64,000 bases of DNA from positions 372,001-436,000 of the forward strand of contig JARGXX010000092.1 in the NCBI GenBank assembly GCA_030374765.1. The letters run 5' to 3'. Position numbers and translations under genes: made by a program. Each line of letters starts with the position of its first letter. Position 1 is the first letter of the stretch. The DNA is from Agarophyton chilense. Taxonomy: Eukaryota > Rhodophyta > Florideophyceae > Gracilariales > Gracilariaceae. The notes under the pieces are model-generated. The model saw nothing but the letters and a program-made list of their open reading frames with translations, ran no database searches and was not told the DNA's origin. Below are positions 32,801 through 43,300 of the stretch, one piece after another.

Positions 32801-33920
32801 TCAGATCAATTCTGTGTTCTGTAATCGCAAGCTTGCCAAGAGAGCCATCCCCTATGGGTGTAAATTCGCGCAGCATCTTGCGTAACCTCTCACGAGAAGT
32901 AACGAGACCATAATCCAGGTCTAAAATCTTCAACTTTTCAAGAGAATTCCTTGTTTCACCGCTCGCTGTTGTACCATTAACTTCTTCCTCGACTTTTGAG
33001 GTTTTCGGACACTCGACGTCCGGTATCGTCACAACGACGTTCTTTTCCCCCTTCTTAGGATGAGGGATACCGAGAATATCGGAAGCGCTCATAGGCGTCG
33101 GTATTACTGTTGTGGAGTGAGGTAGAACTGTCCCAATGATTTGGTGTTTCACTAACCACTGTGTGGACGTCCCAAAATTGGCGACCAACACCTTGATTGG
33201 GTGATGGGGATAAATCTGGGATATCCCATCCACCAGAGCTACTTGGCGTGTCTCATACAATGAGTTTAATGGTTGAACTACCCGTTGTCCATGTTATGGT
33301 GATACGACGCTATCCCAGACTTGGGATTCCGGTGGAATGGAAATTGAATTAGCTACTCGGAGACGAGTTGATGATCGGCCCGGCTCTCGGGATAACTGCG
33401 CAGAAGGTAAAGGCACTTGCCTTTTAAATGCAGACCTCAGCCGTTTCCGAACGATCGGTATCGTTAATCCATTCGCCATCTCTACAATCATCGTTTAAGG
33501 TCTTATTGATTCGACGAAACGGTCGCAAAAGTCACACCCAAGTATTACTGAGGCAGCGAGTGATTCGCAAACGACATATTGTAGTCGGAAGATATAATTT
33601 CCCAACCTCACGACGAGGTCAATGATTCCTTCTGTACTCAACTTATTGTTGTTAGCGTCCGCGATATCCAGAATTGGACCTTGACGTATTAATGACCGCA
33701 TCGATGCGGGTAAAATGGACTTAACCAAAAAGTTTGGGCCAGCTCCTGTATCAAGGACAGATAGTTGTTGAACCATAAATTGGATAGAAAGGCCAAGGTC
33801 CGCATATACGTTGTAATTGCGTTTAGCCATGACCACTACCCGATCCGGGATACGTAAATAACGAGGTCGTATCCACGGGCGAAGCAAAGTATTGAGTTGT
33901 TCAGAATCTACCTCATTAGT
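29843..33920 (-). pseudogene. pol of element C
   Basis: Domains in order on the minus strand: protease VLDTGAGPN (about 33750), reverse transcriptase (CVDYRR near 32610; YLDDIIVFS near 32400), RNase H (YSIGTDASSQ near 31960), integrase (DILGPL, LPDNGSQF; the last DDE region NVKVER is altered from the usual NGQVER), and a C-terminal GPY/F part (EGPYRVIF) from 30427. The frame is the same from 33920 to 32607, shifts once inside the reverse transcriptase between 32607 and 32494, then stays the same to 29843. In-frame stops occur at about 33492, 33291, 32036, 31430 and 30434. The integrase HHCC finger is damaged. No chromodomain is seen. Confidence 0.8.
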
Positions 33921-34028
33921 TATTGAGGATCTTGATATTCCTAACTACTGGGGAGCCAGGCTTTGACGCCTCTAGCGTCCCAGCCCTCATCTCTGGGAGC
34001 ATTCCTCTTGCAATGGAGACTCTCTTGA

Positions 34029-34560
34029 TTAGTTTTTCAGAACAGGTTTCGCCGTGGCGGTCTTACTCCCTCCAGGAGGTTCTAAATTAACAGCAACACC
34101 TCTCGCATTCGGGTGAACGTTAACCGACGGGCCAGATAATCCACGTGATTCTTCCACCATAGACGGTGTAAATCCCACAGTTGCTGGACCAAACACAGAC
34201 TTTGCCCGAAGATATGGAACATCCGGCACTGGGAATCTCTCCTAAGGAGTTAGCAGTTCGTAATTACCGATTACTCCGACAAACTCCTTCAATGTGAGCA
34301 CACAGTCAGGTGAAGTGTGTCCCAGTTTGTAGCACAGGTGGCATATCAGCAATCTGCCTGTGCCGTGCGACGGGCGGTAATCAAAACGACGCTGTGGAAG
34401 CAGATACCTCCAACCAGCGCGATTATTGCGGGTCATTCCTGTTGCATGGGGAACGTGCGGTGTGGAAACGCGATTAGCCGCCGTACAGAGAGCAGGGTCT
34501 CCTTCTGTCCAACCGATGTAGTCGGGTACTTGGATGTCGGAAGACAGGATCCAACATCTC
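34029..34560 (-). pseudogene. gag remnant of element C
   Basis: Short minus-strand frames contain one intact zinc knuckle, CHLCYKLGHTSPDC (CX2CX4HX4C, about 34320). Upstream gag is missing because copia fragment K begins near 34640. Confidence 0.6.
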
Positions 34561-34639
34561 TTTCAGCAAGGTGTACGTTATCATAATCCGTATCGACACG
34601 GTGGTCTCCCATGGAGAGCGAAGGTGATCCAGTTTCTAA

Positions 34640-36160
34640 ATGGAGAGCTCAAGCGGTTCGAGATTTCGCCTTGGGGCATTGTCTCCCACGCAGTACGTCA
34701 CCTTCCACCTGAGCGTAATGTACTAACTCAGTATTCTGCTCTTTGCTTCTCCATGATAAAAGGCATTTTCCGCAGTAAGTCCCGAATCCAGAGATAGATT
34801 TTCGTACTTCTGTATTTCCCCAACTTTCATCACTGTATAATGTTATTTTGGGTGTCTCATCTCTTGTATAGAGCAATAAGGAATCCTTGGTTTGATGGAC
34901 ATACCTCAACACTCGCTTGCAGCCTTTCCAATGCTCCATCGAGTGATTTTCAGAAAACGGGCTGATTACCTCAATAGCATAAGCCAAGTCTGGTCTTGTT
35001 CCCAGCATCAAGTACATCAAGGAGCCATTAAGTTCTCTGTGCGAGATGTTTTCAATATTCATTTCCTTATTATCTTTCTTTATAAGAATTATATTTGCTT
35101 CCATCGGCGTAATAAATTCTTTGCACGACTCCATATTGAATCGATTTGAAATCGTTCTAGCATTATTTGATTGTGCACGTTTTATATGTCTTTTCTCTCA
35201 GCTGTAATCATTTTTAATTCCCAAAACATGACGAATTTTTCCTAGGTCTTTCATTTTGAATGTTGAGCTAAGTTGATTTTTAACCATATCCAGAATAACC
35301 TTATCACAGCATGCCATCACCAAATCATCTACGTATATTTCAATATAGGTAATGTTGCCGTGCATCTTTCCAATAAAGATTTCACTGTCGGCATGGGACC
35401 TTTCAAAGTTGATATTGTCCAAAACTTTGCTAATTACCTTGTATCATGCTATTGGTGCCTGTTTCAGTCCATAAATTGGTTTCTCAAGTTCGCATACATG
35501 GATTGGATTTTCTGTATCAATATAAACTTCAGGTTGGTACATAGAGAGTTGTTCCTCAATTATTCCATTAAAAAAAGCAGTCTTCACATCCATTTGGCAT
35601 ATGGGCATTTTGCTTTATAATGCAACTGCCAGCATGTTCCGAAGAGATGCCATTCTCACAACAGGTGCATATGTCTCAAAATAGTCAAAACTGTATTTTT
35701 GTTGATACCCTATGCATACCAGCCGAGCTTTGAATATTCTGTCTTGATTTACTGTCTTCGGCTTGACTTTAAATACCCATCTTGGAGAAAGTATTCTCAT
35801 TTCTGGTGAGACTTGAACCAGTTTCCATGTTTGGTTTTCCTGTAAAGAAGTCATTTCTTTTTCCATTGCACTCTTCCAATTGTTTTTATCCGGTCCTATG
35901 ATTGCATCATTGTATGTTTTCGGTTCCATCTCAGTAGCCAGCATAATTGCTGCTAATGTAGTGCAATACCCCGCGATGGGAAAAGACACTCAAGGTGTTC
36001 GAAGCCTTACTCCTTTCTTAGGAGAACTCAGCGTAGAGCCTTCCGTATCTCCTAGCTGTGGGTGTAACTCCACGGAGATTTCAGGATTTACCACGGAAGT
36101 GAGGATAGAAACGAGTATACAGTGTACGATATTAATGCCAGTAACCCTTGGAACGGGAAA
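34640..36160 (-). mobile_element. Copia fragment K (reverse transcriptase and RNase H)
   Basis: Minus-strand frames give Ty1/copia reverse transcriptase: NWKSAMEKEMTSLQENQTWK (about 35870), FKARLVCIGYQQKYSFDYFE, then IYVDDLVMA (about 35330), and RNase H (LMYLMLGTRPDLAYAI near 35030; SWRSKEQNTE near 34740). Several frameshifts separate them. Integrase and LTRs are absent. It differs in sequence from copia elements D and G, so it is a third copia lineage. It lies between the 5' LTR and the gag remnant of element C, so it probably inserted there and then decayed. Confidence 0.75.
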
Positions 36161-36394
36161 ATAAGGGAATAAATAAAGGGTGAAACTCCAACGGAGTAGT
36201 AGAAATAACATGAAACTAAGAAACAACCCAATACTGTGGCTGAGAAGAAACCTGTAGCACAAAGTAAATTATAGGAATAAAAGAAACAGTAAAACACACA
36301 AAGTGCAGTAAGAATCACTCCTTAAGAGATGCCGGTGGGATAACTGTACCAATGGCAATGCCGACACCCTCCGAATGCAATAATAATCCTGCAA

Positions 36395-36738
36395 AGGCAA
36401 TCACAATTAGAGCCCAACACACGGTACCCATTTACTTGGTGATGGTGACGGCGAAATCACCGGAGCGCAAGTACTGTTCTACTGCGGCCAATAGACTAAT
36501 TAATGAAATCAAATAAACTAATCTAGTGGCACTTATTCTATTACTACATTTCTAAATAATGTTCTTCTCATGTGGGGACCCATTAAAACAGGGGTCCCTG
36601 CCTTCTAAGTATAACACGCTACCATAACGTCAAAACTCCTACAACTTTCCTCTTATCAGTAGAGTACCTCCCACGAGAGTATCAATATTAACTTATGAGT
36701 ATCCAACACAGGAGTATCGCCGAGGGCGATGCACTACA
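36395..36738 (-). repeat. 5' LTR of element C
   Basis: Direct copy of 27719-28024 with an extra AT-rich stretch of about 40 bp near 36480-36530. The left boundary is less certain because the terminal bases differ from the other copy. I found no good primer-binding site next to it. Confidence 0.65.
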
Positions 36739-36749
36739 CTTCGCACTTT

Positions 36750-39700
36750 TAGATATGGATGCCACAAGAACAATACAAAGTCTAAGATTAATGAGAGAAC
36801 TTGCTTCAATTGTGGTGAAAAGGTAAATATCTTGAAATATTGTCGGCATCCAAAGAACTTAGCCGCTATCGCTGCAATAAATGTACAGCTTTATCAGATA
36901 TCCAATCAATACTTTGACCAGAACCGTGCCTTGACACAGGTACTTTACGAACTATGCGAACAGGTTGAAGATGATTCAGAAACCGAGGATGTCGACATAT
37001 TCCTTAACATCGAAGAAAAAACAGAAGACAATAATGAAGCAAGTTCAGAAGACAGAACCGACGATGCTGTTGAAAACCTTTTTACCCGCATTTAGGCAGA
37101 GAATTAAACCGCGAAACTGGATTTTATAAGGAGAAGCTCTCCTATGCGTGGAGTTTTTAACGAAATTCGAGAAGTTCCCAAAAGGCTCAGGGCATAATAT
37201 CCAAAAACAATTCAAACGCAAGTTTACATGTTTCAAGGTTACAAATGTGGATACTGATTTTGAAACCACCAACAAGTTCAATGGTGGATGTCTAGATATC
37301 GAAGCACAACGTTCTGAGATTGGCAAGGAGCGAGCCAAGACTTATTGCAAGCGTCATGGTTAAAGGTTTAAGAAAAAGCCTTCGCAAATGTGTTTTCGAC
37401 TTAGCGGTTCCACTTTCTATAAAATTAGCCAGATACCAATTCGAATCTGCGCCTCGGACGGTAGAATACTCAAGCTCACCGTAGAGGTGATTAACTGCAA
37501 CGTTTCATTACTGCTTGGACTAGATTTTCTTAAGAGAGAAAGAATCTATGTTGACTATGTAGAGAACCTTCTGATTTGTAAGAAAGGATGGGAAATGCCT
37601 GTCATTCGAAAACTTGGTCATCTTTATATCGACGGGAACGAATACACAGCCCATTTCAAAAAGACAGAACTCAGAAAAATTCATCTACATTTTTATCATC
37701 CCTCGGTACAGAAGCTTTTTAACCTCCTGAAACGAGCAAACTCCGAAGAAGCCAATGTTGAAACAAGAAATTTGCCAAAAGACATATCAAAGGCTTGCCA
37801 AAGGCGTCAACATTTTACCCCAAAACCACAACGATTTCGGGTTTCCTTTCCTCAAGGAGTTGTTTTTAAGAAATATCTCGAAATGGATCAATTTTTCATA
37901 GACAGAAAACTGGTGTTGCACGTGGTTGATATACATACCCATTTTGGAGCCGCTCGCTTTTTAGATGGACAATCTATTGAAGATATTTGGAAAACTTTCT
38001 TAGAATTCTGGGCAACAGTATGCACTGGGTACCTTGACTCTATCCATTGTGACCAAGGCTCAGCTTTTTCATCTTCTAGATGGAAGGAAACTATCAATGG
38101 TTTTGGCATCGATTTTATTCTGCCTGGAGTGGAAATTCATAACTTCATTGGTGCTGGCGAAATATATCATGATCTTTGAAGACGAATACATTACAAAATC
38201 AAAATCGATGCCAATATTTCAGACGAGAACTGAATCCTCGCCACAGCTGTGAAAGCTATGAATAACACCATGAACCCGGAATGTCTGGTTCCATCGCTCC
38301 TAGTCTTCGGCAGGTTGCCAAGATTTCCTGTCATTCACACAAAGTTACCAGATCGAGAGGATCGTATGCATGGTCTCTTGACTGTTCATTCTGAAATGGA
38401 AATTATCGCCAATGAAATAAGACTGAAACGGAACCTCGAATCACGTCTTCCAGAAGCTGTTCACCACGATTTCGAAGCAGGACAAAATATTTTGATCTAT
38501 CGAGAAAAAGAGCTACCTCGATGGACTGGACCATTCGAAGTAATTAGAGTTACAGGCAAACAAATTTTCGTAAAATAGAAAAATGGAGAGAAAGTCCAAC
38601 ATAGTACTACGCAATTCAAACCCTATATTTCCGAAAATTCTGAAGTCAATTATGAAATATCGCTTTTTCATGGTTTCGGGAGTATCCTTAACTACGTATT
38701 AAAAGAGTTCTCAGACGGAAGTGAGAATTCACGGGCAACGATGAAGAATCAATATATATTACTAAAACCCTAAAACCAAGTGGTCCTCATTGTAATTTCC
38801 CAAAGTTCTCAGAAGCCAAAAAGAAAGAAATTGATGGTTTTAAGCGACGAGATGCTTAGAAAGTTGTTACACGTTGTGAAATTCCAAAAAATGCTAATAT
38901 TATAGGATTTAGAGTTGTGTCAGCAATCAAGAATCCAGGATCTAAGGAAGAAATTCACAAGGCGAGACTTGTGGTCCAAGGATTTTCCGATAAGGAACAG
39001 AACTACTTAGTGCATAATGTTACTCTCGTTCGCAATAGTACATTTGGGCTTATTATGGAAATCGCTGCAATGTTCGACTACAAGGTATGGAGTCACGACG
39101 TTACCTAAGCGTACATTTATAGTAATCAAGAACTTACTCGAAAGGTATACATACGACCTCCCAAGGACATGGATATATCCAAAAATTGTCTCCTCCTTCT
39201 CATCAAACCACTGTATGGTTTAGCAGATGCATTTGATCATTGGAATTTGACCATTCTGTGACATCTACGAGAAGAACTGGAAATGACCGCAATGAAAGGT
39301 GGCATTTCCTGTTTTTTCAAGAAATCTGAAGGTAATCTCTTTGGAATCCTTGGATCATATGTTGAAGACTCATTCATTACTGGTGAAGATGAATTTATGA
39401 AGTTCACAAACAAAACTCTAGAAGGTCTCGATTCACGAGACAGAGTTGTTGGTTCTTTAATTTCGATGAAACTCAAGTTATGGCCAACCGAGAACAGTAC
39501 GAAATTCATTAAAAAAAGTTCAAGAAAAGAATGATGCCAATAGAAAATAACAATGACTATGCAGAGTTCAGATCCAAAGGAGCTCAACCTGCTTGGCTTG
39601 TGAACACAATTCCACACATTTCTTTCTTCGTGAACACAACTGCTCAAGTCACAGAGAAAATGTTTACCAAATCCATTGGACGAAGAATGAATAAGAGCAT

Positions 39701-40280
39701 TAAGGAGATTCAAGAACAAAAAAATACTTTGAAGTTTGTGAAGCTAGATCCAAACTCTCTCTTTATACGAGCATACAGTGATTCTTCATTTGCGAATAGT
39801 GAAGACAGTACCTCCCAACTTGGTTTCCTCATTCTATTGGCTGATCGTTCCAATCGTTGTAACCTTATTCATTACAAGAGTTACAAGAGCCGTCGAGTTG
39901 TGAGGTCTGTAATAAGAGGTTAAATTTATGCTTTTGCAGATGCTTTTGATTTTGCATACACGCTTAAATTTGACTTGGAATCTTTACTCGACCAAGTAAT
40001 TCCAATTAGAATGTTCACGGATTCCAAGAGCCTTTTTCGATGTCATCACAAAAGCGTCATCCACAGCTGAATAACGACTAATAATTGAAATTTCGGCAGC
40101 CCGTGAAGCTCATGAAAGGAATGAAATATCTGACATTGGATTCGTGAAATCTGAAAAAAATCCTGCTCACATTTTTACTAGGCAAACAATGAACAAAGCA
40201 TACAGAAATATTTACGAAAACAACCAGTGTGATCACGAAATTGAACAGTGCATGATGCGCCAATATGCTTGAACAATTGT
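36750..40280 (+). pseudogene. gag-pol remnant of copia element D
   Basis: In order: a damaged zinc knuckle CFNCGEKVNILKYC (the His is Asn, about 36805-36850); an acidic linker; a protease-like end (LLGLDFLKRER, about 37510); integrase (MDQFFIDRK, HCDQGSAFSSS, 37880-38100) with its C-terminal part at 38249-38578; reverse transcriptase start (KARLVVQGFSDKEQNY, about 38960) and its second half with GSYVEDSF (Asp altered) near 39360; RNase H near 39760-39910 continuing past a stop to about 40080. There are at least five stops or frameshifts. A purine-rich tract gaaagaaaagcacgaa just before 40304 is the likely plus-strand primer. Confidence 0.75.
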
Positions 40281-40303
40281 TTTGCTTGAAAGAAAAGCAC
40301 GAA

Positions 40304-40740
40304 TGTTGAGGACATCCCGCGAAAGGAGAATGTATAATTACAACATGCAATCTTTTTCAGATAGCTGCGTAGGTTGCACTACAATTCTAACTAGCGAACG
40401 TTGGATAGACACGAAATAGGATATTTAATTTGAATTAGTAGTCTAATTAAGTAGACGTTGAATTAGAATGACGCTGCTTACTTGGCGCGGTACAGACCTA
40501 CACCAAGCTCCCGGCCACTATAAAAGAGCTCGGGACAAGAGCACCACTTTTCTTGTCCGACAGCAATCCTCTGAACAACTTTCAACTTTTTCCACAACAA
40601 CTTCTCCATCACCATCACCGCCCTTCTCGTCATTCTTGCTCTCCCGCCGCTTTCTACGACATTTACGTCGATTCCGCCGCACCGCGGCGTTCTACACCGC
40701 TTACACCGAATCGTATTTTGCACCACAGTACCAACGAATA
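40304..40740 (+). repeat. 3' LTR of copia element D
   Basis: Starts TGTTGAGGAC right after a polypurine tract. Similar to 19032-19460 with about 12 percent differences. It contains TATAAAA at 40519-40525. The right end is uncertain; tcaacg at 40763-40768 could be the degenerate terminal repeat. Confidence 0.75.
40519..40525 (+). promoter_or_regulatory. TATA box in copia D LTR
   Basis: TATAAAA in the context ggccactataaaagagct, matching the LTR copy at 19245. Confidence 0.55.
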
Positions 40741-40767
40741 AACCGAGCGTCTGTTCGGAGACTCAAC

Positions 40768-41953
40768 GGTTGTCTATAGCAAAGAACAGTCAGAAACGTG
40801 CGAAAAGTAGAGACGGCTTGAAAGTCACTCAAAAAACCAGTTAAATTAGTCATTTATCCGCGCAGATGTCCAGATCAAAAAGTAAAGGTGCTTTCCGTTC
40901 TTTATCAGAAGTGGTGGCCGACTTCGGTAACATATTTGTATCCCAACTCAATCACTATTGCAACGCCTAACCAAATGTAACTTATAAATAAAGCAATTAC
41001 TTAATTCAGGTTTTTGTGCGCGTGTACACGTGCACGTATCTTGTGGCCTATTTTTCTACAAATTTGCTTACAAATTCTTGGTCCATATGTGTAGCAATGT
41101 AGGTAACTAACTACATAACTAGCATACTAATTGCAATTGAACAAGAACAAAATAAATATATACCTTCAATTTATTAAAATCACTGGGTAAAGGAGGCACA
41201 ATTGGGCACTCTTATTCTACTCCAGCGGTTCGCGCTGGCTCCAGAGAAAAGAGCGGCCACGACAGAGCAGCCAGAACTCTTTTATAGAGAGTTCAAAAAG
41301 GTTCCACTGCTCAGTGTAACCAAAGATGCTATTGTTCTGCATTTTCACGTGCATGACAATGCACATGACAATGCATTACAACAATTAATTGGTTACATAG
41401 TAGAACAAAAGTAATTGCATAGCAATTATATGCTACTGACTAAAGAATAACAACAATACCTCCCCTACTAGTCTTAAGTTATCTCCATAAATCGTTATGA
41501 GAAGATTCCCAGTAATATGAATGTATAAAAGAAGATGGGATGCGTAGGCGTTCTTTATCCGGAATTCAATTAACAACCATTTTTCCATCATCTTCAAAAT
41601 GAGCAACACAATCTTTAACAACATCTTTATACGTATTCTTCTCCGGTAAATGCCCAAACTGTCCAGTAGTAAAGCAATACGAGAACATAAGACATTTTTC
41701 ACCAAAAAATTTAAAATGTCAAACGTAATGTGATCCGTGAGTTTGATAAGTACATTAACTTCTGCAGGGCTTTCCAGAAAAGGTCCATTATGATGATAAA
41801 AATCTAAGCATACATGTAGCAACGTCCACATGACAAGAAGTTGGTTCTTAGAAGGTTTGATACCATCAGTTCGTTTTTGAATCGTACGACCAGCAATAAC
41901 AAATTAAGAGAAAGGGTTTTGGGTATTAATTAGTATGTAGTTGATAAAAAGTG
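40768..41953. other. AT-rich region without a supported gene
   Basis: About 1.2 kb. A 12-bp word catgacaatgca is repeated in tandem near 41350. The part left of 41954 could be the 3' LTR of gypsy fragment H, but no second copy exists in the window to prove it. Confidence 0.35.
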
Positions 41954-42453
41954 TCATCGTTTGGCAGATTTGCGTGAATTATAATAATCGATAAGAGTTG
42001 AGTCTGCTGATGTGATTAGTGTCTGACTATCAGCCCATTGATTTTCGTTGTTGTTCTTTTCTTTATAGTACACGAGATATTGTAAACGACTGTTTCTGAC
42101 TCGATGGTTCAATACCTTGTCAATAACAGTATCTTTTACTCGTTCGACTGGTTAAACATATTTTTCCAATCGGCGTTTTGTTTCTTTTTCTTCTATGCTT
42201 TGTAATGATCCATAATATGGTTTTACAAACGATACATGACATGTTGGATGGATATTAACTAGTTTTTTTCGTTATTCCAGTTGAAAACATCTTCCCTCAG
42301 CTGGGAACTTTTGGATGTTAAATTGTCCTAGATCTAGGTTCTTCGTAGATAGCATAACTTTGTGTCCTATTTTGAATTTTGGTTCCTCATTGTTTCTCAT
42401 ATTTTCATCAATCATCTTCAAATTTGAATTCTTGATCGATATTTTGGCCATTC
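41954..42453 (-). mobile_element. Gypsy fragment H: integrase C terminus with chromodomain
   Basis: On the minus strand one frame from about 42400 to the stop at 41954-41956 encodes an integrase tail and a chromodomain. It reads KFKIGHKVMLSTKNLDL, then HPTCHVSFVKPYY, then VIDKVLNHRVRNSRLQYLVY up to QWADSQTL. Two in-frame TAA codons interrupt it. The spacing of PVERVKDTVIDKVLNHR, YLVYYK and NQWADS matches chromodomains at the end of chromoviral (Tf1/sushi-type) integrases. The fragment is truncated on the right by the LTR of element E. Confidence 0.7.
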
Positions 42454-42899
42454 TCTAACGCAATGACTGGTGGGTCAGCGTACGGGTGTCGACCGGTGGT
42501 AGCGTGGTAGAGCAGGTCCAAAGGTTCGAATCCTTGACGGCGGCACTCCCACAGTACTTGGTGCAATGTGCTGGCGTTTACTGCGTAGTCCAACAGGTCG
42601 GAGCTACGGAAACGATGGCTTTAAGACCAATTGGTGGAACTAATATACCAAAGGGGTTTATTTCGTATCCTAACGGCACCTCCCTTACTCTGAGGAAGAA
42701 GCGTCGCTCGAGGCAAGTAAGTAGTACTGGCGAGTCGCAGGGATTTCCCTGGTACTTTAATGATAATCTATTACACTAATTACTATAAATTAATAATCTA
42801 CATGAGTCCAGCTGAGGTCGGCCAGTCCACGTCGTGTCTGTAAGATCCCTCTGAGTCCGGCGGCTTACAGAGCTCAACCGTTATCGTTGCTCCTTCACA
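42454..42899 (-). repeat. 3' LTR of element E
   Basis: 446 bp, colinear with 52333-52779 and 27271-27715. The terminal base pair at 42455 is changed, so that TGTA reads tcta. It contains the tRNA-like segment at 42486-42546. Confidence 0.8.
42486..42546 (+). other. tRNA-like segment inside LTR, antisense to the element
   Basis: Plus-strand bases include a D-arm-like TAGCGTGGTAGAGC, an exact box B consensus GGTTCGAATCC with a T-stem, and short ends gtgtcg/cggcac that can pair (6 bp, one G:U). The anticodon arm is missing. The same segment, with box B intact, is at 27301-27363 and 52365-52426. It is not the primer-binding site, which lies outside the LTR. Confidence 0.5.
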
Positions 42900-43300
42900 T
42901 ATCTTCCTCCTTGGAATTCGACCGTCACGGAGAAGTCCAGATTGCCTCACGGTTGACCCAGGGGATGTAGGCGCTTAGTCGCTCCCATTACCATTCGGGG
43001 CGACGGGACATCGCGTCGTCATCGCCTGCAGGAAGTGTGAGTTAACCATTGGCGCCGGAGTTGCAATGAATTAGCGTAAGGACTGAACCTACAGCGCCCC
43101 GCGAGCGCTGGCCGTAGGTGCATCGCCAGCGCATTCCTCGCGTCGCGTTGCCGAAATGGTCGTTTGGTTTGTTCTCCTCCGACAGTCATTGGGGCCTTCT
43201 TTAATCTCCGCTTTTCCTTTGGCGACCCTCCGCACTTCGTTCATCGTGTTTCACGCCTTTCAGTCCGTTCGGGTCACTTTCGTCACCGCGTCTTCCCAAC

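Larger units (their letters stand above)
27719..36738 (-). mobile_element. Ty3/gypsy element C with nested copia fragment
   Basis: Bounded by two direct copies of an LTR (27719-28024 and 36395-36738). On the minus strand, from right to left: 5' LTR, a copia fragment (K) occupying the leader or early gag, decayed gag with a zinc knuckle, pol, then an opposite-strand ORF before the 3' LTR. The pol frame needs only one frameshift and about five stops, so decay is moderate. Confidence 0.75.
36739..40767 (+). mobile_element. Copia element D, 5' truncated
   Basis: Integrase precedes reverse transcriptase, which is the copia order. The element starts inside gag directly at the LTR of element C and ends with a 3' LTR at 40304. 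The RNase H region (YSDSSFANSEDSTSQLGFLI, then YKSRRVVRSV) is of the type I associate with GalEa/PyRE1G1-like copia elements of aquatic organisms and red algae. Confidence 0.8.

Noticed and set aside
41202-41831. Small frames at 41.2-41.8 kb
   Set aside because: Low-complexity, AT-rich, no motif; the chromodomain remnant next to them suggests retroelement debris.
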